From the NCBI GenBank assembly GCA_029262515.1, contig JAJCZH010000038.1, positions 1 through 64,000 of the forward strand: DNA of 64,000 nucleotides, in the 5' to 3' direction. Below are positions 57,723 to 64,000 of the stretch, one piece after another. The notes under the pieces are model-generated. The model was not told the origin of the DNA and searched no databases. It worked only from the letters and a program-made list of their open reading frames with translations. The position numbers and the translations under genes are program-made. Origin of the DNA: Deltaproteobacteria bacterium (lineage in GTDB: Bacteria > Desulfobacterota > GWC2-55-46 > JADFVP01). The number at the start of each line of letters is the position of its first letter. The stretch's first letter is position 1.

Positions 57723-57926
57723 TGGCATTCCTCGGTCTTATAAACTTCGTGTTTTGCGAATAGCTAAAAAACTTACTTCAAGTAGTGGTAGATGAAGAGC
57801 CCTGATGAAGTGCAATTAGTTAATATTATAACCTCTATCTCGACCTACCGTCAAGCATACAGCTTAGACAATATTACAGATCACGTGAACCACATAAAAC
57901 TCTATAGAGCTTTACTTACTAGTTAG

Positions 57927-58169
57927 CCTGACAACTCCATTAATTCTTTAATCGAACCCAACCATCCACGTACAATTACTTTAGCAATAGCCACTTACCG
58001 CGTCTCAAGCATCATAAACGCGTACTGTATCTCACTTGAAGCATGGAAGGACCTCGGCCTTTCTATAGACATTATTCCCGAGATTATGCAGTGTATTGAA
58101 AGAGTCAGCCAAGTCGCAGGTACTGATGGCACTGGCGTAGAATTTCGGTCTAGACTTAATACAGTTTAG
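57927..58169 (+). other. Possible gene remnant
   Basis: Within the 1.26-kb gap 57729-58989 an 80-codon frame open from stop to stop reads SLEAWKDLGLSIDIIPEIMQ and is less A+T-rich than its surroundings. It has no suitable start. It may be the tail of a lost gene. The rest of 57729-58247 holds nothing I can name. Confidence 0.3.
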
Positions 58170-58247
58170 TCTTACGATCTTCACCCACAAATACCCTGAC
58201 TACCATCTGCCGGCTCAGGATCATGTATATTCTTTCGATTTATTATC

Positions 58248-58285
58248 TTTTTAGATATCTTCATGTACCTGAAGATATCTAAAAA
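58248..58285. other. 16-bp hairpin
   Basis: A perfect 16-bp inverted repeat (TTTTTAGATATCTTCA, six-base loop, TGAAGATATCTAAAAA). It lacks a T-run outside the stem, so it may be a bidirectional stop or a protein site. It lies just upstream of the sigma-54 control region. Confidence 0.6.
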
Positions 58286-58344
58286 CCTCACCACTTTATA
58301 ATTCCACCCGGACCAATAAAAAGATGTAATCTCCCCAAGTACAG

Positions 58345-58362
58345 TGTCGAAATTCTTTACAC
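58345..58362 (+). promoter_or_regulatory. Putative enhancer-binding site UAS1
   Basis: TGTCGAAATTCTTTACAC. It matches 58433-58450 at 15 of 18 positions and has TGT/ACA dyad ends. It is centred about 230 bases before the predicted sigma-54 start site. Confidence 0.55.
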
Positions 58363-58432
58363 ATATGTTCTCATCCTAAGTACCTTAGAATATTGAACTA
58401 TCTTGCAGACGAATATATTTCCACAGATATAA

Positions 58433-58450
58433 TGTCGAACTTTCTTACAC
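58433..58450 (+). promoter_or_regulatory. Putative enhancer-binding site UAS2
   Basis: TGTCGAACTTTCTTACAC, the second copy, 88 bases downstream of the first. It is centred about 140 bases before the predicted start site. Confidence 0.55.
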
Positions 58451-58515
58451 TCTATTGCTCATTTGCATACTTAAATTGTGAACTGTATAAAAGGAAAGCA
58501 TAAGGTTACCTTAAT

Positions 58516-58528
58516 AATCCAGCACTTA
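58516..58528 (+). promoter_or_regulatory. IHF-like site
   Basis: AATCCA-GCAC-TTA matches the WATCAANNNNTTR consensus with one mismatch. It lies between the two upstream sites and the -24/-12 promoter, the usual place for IHF. Confidence 0.35.
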
Positions 58529-58556
58529 GGTGATCGGCATAGATAACCTTGCTAAA

Positions 58557-58572
58557 GGGCATGAAAATTGCA
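58557..58572 (+). promoter_or_regulatory. Sigma-54 (-24/-12) promoter
   Basis: GGGCATG-AAAA-TTGCA agrees with TGGCACG-N4-TTGCA at all but two positions, and the invariant GG and GC are 10 bases apart. Transcription would start near 58583 and leave a leader of about 400 bases. Confidence 0.65.
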
Positions 58573-58582
58573 ATTTATATTA

Positions 58583-58989
58583 CCTATACTACTCTAAAGA
58601 CTGGTCTCATTGCAGGCCTCAGAAAATGCAGCACCGGGTGCCTGTATATACAGCCTATTAACCTATGTAGCTGTATTATAGGTATTTTTTATCTGTATTA
58701 CACTGCTATATCTTTAAGGGTTTTTGCACTTTCTTCCTTCTTCAAGGAGAGAGTGGCATCAAACAGGCTGACTGACTAACTTATCGTAAAACAGCATCAT
58801 TTCTAGCATTTTCTAAAAGACTCTTGGGTAGGTCTTGGATGGGTATTATGGGTATTAAGGTCAGTGACTATCGAGATTTCCTTTAATGCCCCAGGATGAC
58901 TCAAACAGGAGCCTAAAACATGTAGAAGAAGAGTATCGGCTATTACTTTCCAAAACTGCAATAAAAAACAGAAGAAAGGAAGGTTCAAA
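58583..58989 (+). other. Long 5-prime leader of the secreted-protein operon
   Basis: From the predicted start to the first gene. It contains the palindrome CTGTATATACAG (58642-58653) and a short GCACC/GGTGC hairpin just before it. AGAAAGGAAGG lies before the ATG at 58990. No known riboswitch is seen. Confidence 0.4.
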
Positions 58990-60258
58990 ATGGCAAATGT
59001 AAGACAGAAGTTGCGATTTGGCAGACCACTTTTAGTACTGGGCGGCCTGCTACTCAGCGCATCACTTGCTTCTGCGGGACCGGTATCTCTCGGTGATACC
59101 GCCCTCGATCAAGTGACGGCCGGTACCGGTACCAATCACGGCAGCAGCAGTAGCGGCAGCGGCGGAGCCATCATAGGAAACAGCTCGGTGGCAACTATCA
59201 GCCAGACCGGCGGTGTCACCTTGGAGGGTGAAGCGCAGAGCGGGGCCAAGGGGCTCAATCTCGTTAACAGCGCCGAGTCGACCGTTGCCAACGGCGTAAA
59301 CATCTGGGAAGTTAACGGAACAGAGCCAGGCGTAAATGACGGGCAGGCGGGCATAGAGCAGTCTAACATCATCCACCAGGAGCAGAGGCGCTCGGCATCT
59401 ATGCCCAACTACTCCCGCCCGGATGGAGACACTTTAACTGTTGTAGACCGTACCGGCTCCGAGGCGCATAACGACAGCTTCGACCGGAACAATAACCTTG
59501 TAGATACCCGGACAATTGCGAGTAACAGCACTACCAAGACTACAGCAAGTGTCAACACCTTAATTGAAGGCGGTCTCGATTCCGGCGGACCTGAAGATCC
59601 CAGAGGTAGTGTAACAACCAACCCCGGTAAAGGTGGAGCAGGCGCTGGAATTGTCAACCTCGGTGTCGATGGCGGTGAGGTGCATGTAGGACTGGCCGTT
59701 GGCGGACCCGTTACAGCCCATCCAGATGTTGTAACAACACTCGAGGGATCGGGAGGCCAGACTACCAGCGACAGTTATGGCGGTATGGATGTAGACGGTG
59801 ATAGTGTCTCACTCTACGGCAGACTGATTCTTCCTGATCTTACGATCGATATCAATGGCGCCGGTTGCGGAGTAGTAATGGGCTCCTGTACTGCCGGTGG
59901 TGAAACAGGCGATGTTAGCACCAATACAACGGACAACTCCGTAATGGACAACGAGCAGGCCAGCAGCGTCGGTAATAGTCAGTCCACCGACAATAGCACA
60001 AACACCTATCGTTCACCCTTTGAACTGAATAACGCACAGGCTGAGTACATAGTTGTTGACGACTCGAGTCTCACGGTCAACACTACATTCAACCTGACGC
60101 TCTCAGGCAGTGCGCAGAACAATGCCAACGGCATGAACATAGTCAATGCCACCGGAAGCGCAGTAGCCAACGGCGTTAACGTTGCCCGTACCGGCCAGCT
60201 CTCAAGCAGCGGTGCTCTGGGGCTTAGCCAGACTAACGTAATAAGTCACAGCCGTTAA
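58990..60258 (+). CDS. Secreted Asn/Gln-rich repeat protein, Fap-like amyloid candidate 1
   Basis: The 422-residue protein has a Sec signal peptide (about 1-29), then LGDTALDQVTAG (34-45), a motif shaped like a double-glycine leader, then a Gly/Ser stretch. Two copies of a repeat module follow: about 75-137 (LEGEAQSGAKGLNLVNSAES, then VANGVNI) and 358-422 (LSGSAQNNANGMNIVNATGS, then VANGVNV, ending in LSQTNVISHSR). Between them lies a Gly/Asp/Thr-rich beta-like region with Cys293 and Cys300 (GAGCGVVMGSC). The pattern of GVN, N and Q spacing recalls FapB/FapC amyloid repeats. A role as a fibre subunit is inferred; no enzyme motif is present. Confidence 0.75.
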   Translation: MANVRQKLRFGRPLLVLGGLLLSASLASAGPVSLGDTALDQVTAGTGTNHGSSSSGSGGAIIGNSSVATISQTGGVTLEGEAQSGAKGLNLVNSAESTVANGVNIWEVNGTEPGVNDGQAGIEQSNIIHQEQRRSASMPNYSRPDGDTLTVVDRTGSEAHNDSFDRNNNLVDTRTIASNSTTKTTASVNTLIEGGLDSGGPEDPRGSVTTNPGKGGAGAGIVNLGVDGGEVHVGLAVGGPVTAHPDVVTTLEGSGGQTTSDSYGGMDVDGDSVSLYGRLILPDLTIDINGAGCGVVMGSCTAGGETGDVSTNTTDNSVMDNEQASSVGNSQSTDNSTNTYRSPFELNNAQAEYIVVDDSSLTVNTTFNLTLSGSAQNNANGMNIVNATGSAVANGVNVARTGQLSSSGALGLSQTNVISHSR

Positions 60259-60286
60259 TTCGGTATTCTGTTCAGCTCTGTTCACC

Positions 60287-60314
60287 CTTGTCCCGGCCCT
60301 CAGGCCGGGGCAAG
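60287..60314 (+). other. Intercistronic hairpin
   Basis: CTTGTCCCGGCC-CTCA-GGCCGGGGCAAG, a 12-bp stem with one G-T pair and no T-run. It lies between the first two secreted-protein genes and may stabilise the upstream mRNA or attenuate the operon. Confidence 0.6.
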
Positions 60315-60391
60315 AGCAAGCTGCGCAACAGATCGAACTCAACAGCCAACCAGGCAGACATAATTGTTTTCACAAGTTTTACAAGGTAGTT

Positions 60392-61654
60392 ATGGCAAAC
60401 AAAAAAAAGATAATGTTTTTGAGTGCAACTCTACTCTTAAGCGGTCTGCTGCTAAACGCACCGCAGGTTTATTCCGAACCGGTGGCTCTAAACGACAGAA
60501 CCATGGATACGGTTACGGCCGGTGACGCTACAAGTAACGCAGTAGAAGGCGGCGGGATAGTAGTCGGATACGGTTCAGGGACTGTCGCCAACCGTAACAC
60601 AGGGCTCGACCTCAACGGTGAAGCTCAGCATAATGCCCACGGGCTCAACATCGTAAACAGCACCGAGTCCGCTGTGGCCAATGTTGTCAATATCTGGGAC
60701 GGCAGCGGTGTGATAGCAACACAGGAAGAGAGCGGTACGGATTCCGGTGTTAAGATCAATCAGGTCAACAGCACCACTCAGGAGCAGGTTCGCTCTGCTA
60801 CGCTCTCCGGGTACGTAAGGTCCGAGGCCGACCATACTGAGACCTTGAGCCGTTTGAGCAACGAAAGCTACTCAAGCAAAATCGTCGACCATCATGACGT
60901 CACTAACATCTTGGAAGAGACCAGTGTAATCATCACAGAAACCAACGGTATAGTCGATACCCGTATCAAATTCAACCTCGGCGACAAGCTTTACGTTGAT
61001 GGACACCTCGGGCAGGGTATGGCTGCCGCCGGTCATACTGAGATCAACTTTGACGGCGGCTCAGCCGACATTGCTCTGGTGGTCAACGGAGGCATAAAGG
61101 TTGGGGCTGATACCGATTTAATAAAAAGTGCAATAGAAATCACGGGCATGGACCTCGGAGAGTCCAAACTCGAAGCCGGTATATATGCAGAGGCCCAAAT
61201 TTCCGTCGTCACCCAACTGGTGCTGCCCAAGCTGACGATAGTGCTCGACGGCGCAGGTTGCGCAGTGGCTATGGGATCGTGCAACGCCTCCAGTACGACC
61301 ACCGAGATTACAAATACGAAGACGGACAACTCCACGCTTGATATCATGGAAAACCACCAAATAGGACAGAGCTATTTTTCAGAAGTACAGACAAGCACCT
61401 ACCGTTCGCCCTTTGAGCTTAAAAGCGCCAAGGCAGAGTATATCGTAATCGACGACTCGACCCTTGAGCTCAACTCCGACGTCACGCTCGAACTCTCAGA
61501 CTCTGCCCAAAGAGATATCAAAGGCATGAACATAGTAAATGCCATAGGAAGTAACGTAGCGAACAGCACAAACGTCGCAAAAACTGCAAGATTTGAGGGT
61601 CGCAAAGCAACGCTGGTGCTCAACCAGTTCAATACCGTTAACCACGGTCACTAA
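60392..61654 (+). CDS. Secreted Asn/Gln-rich repeat protein, Fap-like amyloid candidate 2
   Basis: This 420-residue protein is a paralogue of the preceding gene product. It has a signal peptide (1-28), LNDRTMDTVTAG (33-44) and two repeat modules (LNGEAQHNAHGLNIVNSTES near 73-92, and LSDSAQRDIKGMNIVNAIGS near 369-388). Cys290 and Cys297 fall in GAGCAVAMGSC, spaced as in the first protein. The segment YRSPFEL-AEYIV-DDS before the last module is nearly identical in both. The middle parts differ, so the two may form distinct subunits of one structure. Confidence 0.75.
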   Translation: MANKKKIMFLSATLLLSGLLLNAPQVYSEPVALNDRTMDTVTAGDATSNAVEGGGIVVGYGSGTVANRNTGLDLNGEAQHNAHGLNIVNSTESAVANVVNIWDGSGVIATQEESGTDSGVKINQVNSTTQEQVRSATLSGYVRSEADHTETLSRLSNESYSSKIVDHHDVTNILEETSVIITETNGIVDTRIKFNLGDKLYVDGHLGQGMAAAGHTEINFDGGSADIALVVNGGIKVGADTDLIKSAIEITGMDLGESKLEAGIYAEAQISVVTQLVLPKLTIVLDGAGCAVAMGSCNASSTTTEITNTKTDNSTLDIMENHQIGQSYFSEVQTSTYRSPFELKSAKAEYIVIDDSTLELNSDVTLELSDSAQRDIKGMNIVNAIGSNVANSTNVAKTARFEGRKATLVLNQFNTVNHGH

Positions 61655-61730
61655 GACTTTACGATGGCGTTTTACCGATCTTATGGATAGTTAAATCGGG
61701 ATAATTTAACCAGACAAGTATAAAAAGCTT

Positions 61731-63446
61731 ATGAAACGTCTCTTCATAACAGCATTAATCGCCTCGGGGCTCATATACTCAGGGCCTGTACTGGCAGCAA
61801 CAACGCTCTCCGACACCGAACTTGCTGGGGTTAGCGGTGGTGGGATCGACCCCCACCTTGGGGGCCAGAGCCTGCCGCAGGAACAGCAACAACCTGAAAA
61901 GAATGAGAACGGATATGCGCCGCTCCGGCAACCGCAGAGTATCGACGGAATGGAACTGACTCCTGAGCTGTTTGCTATTTTACAGAGTAGAATCGATTCG
62001 GAGCGCCAAAGAAGACTTCTTTTGAACGGAACGACCCAGCAAAATGCAGTCGCGCTCAACCTCGAGAATATGCTGTCGAGTGACATTGTCTCAACCAACA
62101 ATATCTTTAACGGCGGCTCCATCTCTTTAGACGACGTAACAACAAACATTGAGATCAACCAAGCCAACGACGTGAACCAACGCCACCGTACTCAGGGCAG
62201 CCTGACCTCGTCCATTGCAGGGCACCGGTATGAAAAGAGCGAACTGCGCAGATCAGGCACCGAGAGTTTCGAGTATCGTACCTACTCATTAGTCGACCAG
62301 CATCACAAGAGTGAGTACCTGCGCACCTTCAGCAGTGGCAGCGCCGCCCATGTAGGCGAAACTTTCACTTCGTTAGACGACTTTACCGCCAATACCCTAC
62401 CGCTCGAACTCATTGAACCTAATGAGCTTTTTAGAGTCTTCAAGTTCGGTCCTTTCGGTAAGATCGTTGATTTAGGATGGTTCGGAGATGCAGGCGCAAC
62501 AATTGAGTACACCGGCATTGGATTTACCGGGCCGGGACTTACTATAGATACGATCAAAGCGGGCGGAACTGACAACAAGGACCTGATCTTCGGAACCAGC
62601 GTAACGGAGCCCAAGCTTGACTTCGGCCAAATAGACATCAAGGCATGTGTTAGTGCATGCTCACAACTGAAGTGGCCCAAACCGCCCTTTTCATTAGGCG
62701 GTAGGAGTATCCATCCCGAGTTCGCATTCGAGGACATGGCCCCTGAAGTAGAGAGGCTGAGCCTCAGTACCGGTTTAGACTTTGCCGGCATCGGCAATGG
62801 CACACCACTTTCGGCCACCCCCGGAACCTTCAAAGTTGACGGTGAGGTCTCTATAAAAGTTGTACCATACGCCACTGCAACCCTCGACCTGTCAAAGCTA
62901 AAGCTGTTGGGGGTGAGTGTGGGGCCGGTCATAGCAAAATTCGATCCCTTCGGAAATGGTACGGCCAAAACCAGTAAAACGTGGAGCTTCACTCTGGTTG
63001 ACGAGGACTTTGCCTTCGGACTGCTCGATAAGGAAATAAAGGTCGATGACATGGACCTTGAACTCGGAGACCCGGAGCACTTTTCCACCGAGAGACTCAT
63101 CAGCCAGGATAACGAACTCATCGTAGAGTACGACGCAATAGACGTCGCCGAAAGCTCTTTTAATGAATCGTATGTGCACTCCGCCTTTACAGGTGGGCAG
63201 ATGACTGGAGCCGAGGCTGAACTGCTTGCCCTGAGTGACGGAAGCCTTTCTGTGAACAACAATAGCACTGTAGCTCTTAGCGACAATTCCCAGCAGAATA
63301 TGCGGGTCTTCAACGGAGTAAACGCCGTCTCGTCAATAGCAGCAAACAGCCTCAATATGGGCCGCACGCCATCCTATAACGCAAGACCGAACGGTGCGCC
63401 GCAACTCTCGCTGAATCAGCAGAACCGTTTCAACCAGACACGGTAA
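61731..63446 (+). CDS. Secreted repeat protein, Fap-like component 3
   Basis: The 571-residue protein has a signal peptide (1-22) and LSDTELAGVSGG (26-37), the clearest double-glycine-like motif of the set. A Pro/Gln-rich stretch follows (43-70), then a first module (LLNGTTQQNAVALNLENMLS near 97-116) and a last module (ALSDNSQQNMRVFNGVNAVS near 513-532, ending SLNQQNRFNQTR). The long middle (about 180-500) is a non-repetitive beta-rich region with Cys in KACVSACS. It is larger and less repetitive than its neighbours, so it may be a nucleator, adhesin or cap. Confidence 0.72.
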   Translation: MKRLFITALIASGLIYSGPVLAATTLSDTELAGVSGGGIDPHLGGQSLPQEQQQPEKNENGYAPLRQPQSIDGMELTPELFAILQSRIDSERQRRLLLNGTTQQNAVALNLENMLSSDIVSTNNIFNGGSISLDDVTTNIEINQANDVNQRHRTQGSLTSSIAGHRYEKSELRRSGTESFEYRTYSLVDQHHKSEYLRTFSSGSAAHVGETFTSLDDFTANTLPLELIEPNELFRVFKFGPFGKIVDLGWFGDAGATIEYTGIGFTGPGLTIDTIKAGGTDNKDLIFGTSVTEPKLDFGQIDIKACVSACSQLKWPKPPFSLGGRSIHPEFAFEDMAPEVERLSLSTGLDFAGIGNGTPLSATPGTFKVDGEVSIKVVPYATATLDLSKLKLLGVSVGPVIAKFDPFGNGTAKTSKTWSFTLVDEDFAFGLLDKEIKVDDMDLELGDPEHFSTERLISQDNELIVEYDAIDVAESSFNESYVHSAFTGGQMTGAEAELLALSDGSLSVNNNSTVALSDNSQQNMRVFNGVNAVSSIAANSLNMGRTPSYNARPNGAPQLSLNQQNRFNQTR

Positions 63447-63467
63447 CCATTTTTCTGGAGTCACCTT

Positions 63468-63884
63468 ATGAACAGACAATATAGACTCTTATTCATGATA
63501 CTCTTTCTGGTAATTACAACTCTTCCTGCAAGGGTCTGGGGGTTCGAAGAGCTGACCAATCAGGAACTCAACGCCGTGACTGCCGGTAGCGTTGACCCGG
63601 CCTATGATACCTCAGAAGCATTGACTCGCATTCCCTTCCACTATACAGGCAGCAAGGGCAAGATTGACGGAGAAGTATTTGTGCTGCCCATGAACACCTT
63701 TAACCAGCAAGGAACACTACAGCTGATGGACAATGCCCAATCAAACCTGCGCTCGCTCATCAACGTCAATGCCGTCAACTCACCGGTGCAGATACTCTTG
63801 AACCTGAACATAAACATCAACTCCACTATAGGCAATGTCAATCAGCTCAACAATCTGCTCTCGGGTAAAGGGTCATGGCGCTAA
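63468..63884 (+). CDS. Short secreted repeat protein, Fap-like component 4
   Basis: The 138-residue protein has a signal peptide (1-25), LTNQELNAVTAG (29-40) and a single module (LQLMDNAQSNLRSLINVNAV then ILLNLNININ and NQLNN). It has no Cys. CTGGAG lies 8 bases before the ATG. Its size suggests a nucleator, chaperone or minor subunit. Its stop overlaps the start of the next gene (ATGGCGCTAA). Confidence 0.72.
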   Translation: MNRQYRLLFMILFLVITTLPARVWGFEELTNQELNAVTAGSVDPAYDTSEALTRIPFHYTGSKGKIDGEVFVLPMNTFNQQGTLQLMDNAQSNLRSLINVNAVNSPVQILLNLNININSTIGNVNQLNNLLSGKGSWR

Positions 63885-64000
63885 GCCCTTCAGTCTTCAG
63901 TCGCAAAGCGCTTCTTAATTTGCTCTCTATCTTTATATGCTGCATAACCATTACACCGGCATATTCAGCCAGCCGTGCCGGCGTGCGTGTTGGGGGGCTA
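63875..64000 (+). CDS. Exported protein, 5-prime part (possible C39-type peptidase)
   Basis: Only 42 residues are in the window. They form a Sec signal peptide (KALLNLLSIFICCITITPA, cleavage near YSA) and the start of the mature protein, SRAGVRVGGL. Overlap with the preceding gene shows translational coupling. In Fap operons a C39-like peptidase (FapD) with a short start of this kind follows the repeat proteins, and the double-glycine-like motifs upstream would suit it, but no catalytic Cys is visible here. The identity is a guess from context. Confidence 0.6.
   Translation, partial: MALSPSVFSRKALLNLLSIFICCITITPAYSASRAGVRVGGL

Noticed and set aside
58539-58556. GGCATAGATAACCTTGC as a sigma-54 promoter
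   Set aside because: GG and GC are 13 bases apart rather than 10; the site at 58557-58572 has correct spacing.
58642-58653. CTGTATATACAG, similar to a LexA box
   Set aside because: The SOS box needs CTG and CAG separated by 10 bases; here the gap is 6. No SOS gene follows.
58755-58769. TGGCATCAAACAGGCTG as a second sigma-54 promoter
   Set aside because: GG and GC are 10 bases apart, but the -12 element reads AGGCT instead of TTGCW, and there is no upstream site at a useful distance other than those assigned to the better promoter.
58549-58779. 76-codon hydrophobic reading frame in the leader
   Set aside because: Its start overlaps the -24/-12 promoter and would lie before the predicted transcription start. 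It has no ribosome-binding site and unusual composition.

Overview
The window looks like one contiguous piece of chromosome from a Gram-negative bacterium with a periplasm, roughly half G+C by eye. The pointers are Sec signal peptides, c-type cytochromes, an ADP-rich set of housekeeping genes of bacterial type (GatCAB, FabI, Nth, EttA), sigma-54 style regulation and many sensor or cyclic-di-GMP proteins. The gene mix (hyp maturation operon, multi-haem electron transfer, radical SAM enzymes, hemerythrin and rubrerythrin) fits a deltaproteobacterial, Nitrospirota-like or related respiratory lineage with anaerobic or microaerobic ancestry. I cannot name the taxon. I see no rRNA, tRNA, CRISPR array, insertion sequence or phage.

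Layout. 1-9.9 kb: a partial nitrilase-family gene, small orphan genes, the gatCAB operon, a TPR protein, Nudix, GalT, a rubrerythrin-like protein and FabI, with a family of REP-like palindromes between genes. 10.1-15.5 kb: endonuclease Q, carbonic anhydrase, then a coupled pair (tandem universal stress protein and radical SAM/SPASM protein), both ending in the PCP_red domain known from protochlorophyllide reductase. 15.6-20.7 kb (minus): a cytochrome bd-like operon with one CydA-like subunit, no CydB, three c-type cytochrome proteins and a 37-residue membrane peptide. 20.8-27.3 kb (plus): a hydrogenase endopeptidase and hypABFCDE, with no hydrogenase structural genes in view. 27.8-38.8 kb: EttA, a Zn alcohol dehydrogenase, Nth, polyprenyl synthase, a TIGR02757 protein, a cupredoxin, a lysine-2,3-aminomutase relative, a GT2, YjbQ and a hemerythrin protein. 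39-44.6 kb: a tightly coupled four-gene glycan or lipid modification cassette (DegT aminotransferase, B12 radical SAM, FAD oxidoreductase, GT-C with TPR). 44.6-57.7 kb: a metallopeptidase, ABC-F, DEAD helicase, a broken hybrid kinase, a TMTC-like TPR membrane protein, a REC-PAS-GGDEF-EAL protein and a haem-c hybrid kinase.

57.8-64 kb: a 1.2-kb non-coding region carrying what looks like a complete sigma-54 control region (two dyad upstream sites, an IHF-like site and a -24/-12 element) drives at least four secreted proteins. These share a 60-70 residue Asn/Gln-rich module, seven copies in all. Each has, just after its Sec signal peptide, a motif resembling the double-glycine leader that C39 peptidases recognise. 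A fifth exported gene runs off the window end. I read this as a divergent Fap-like functional amyloid or secreted-fibre locus; it is the most interesting element here.
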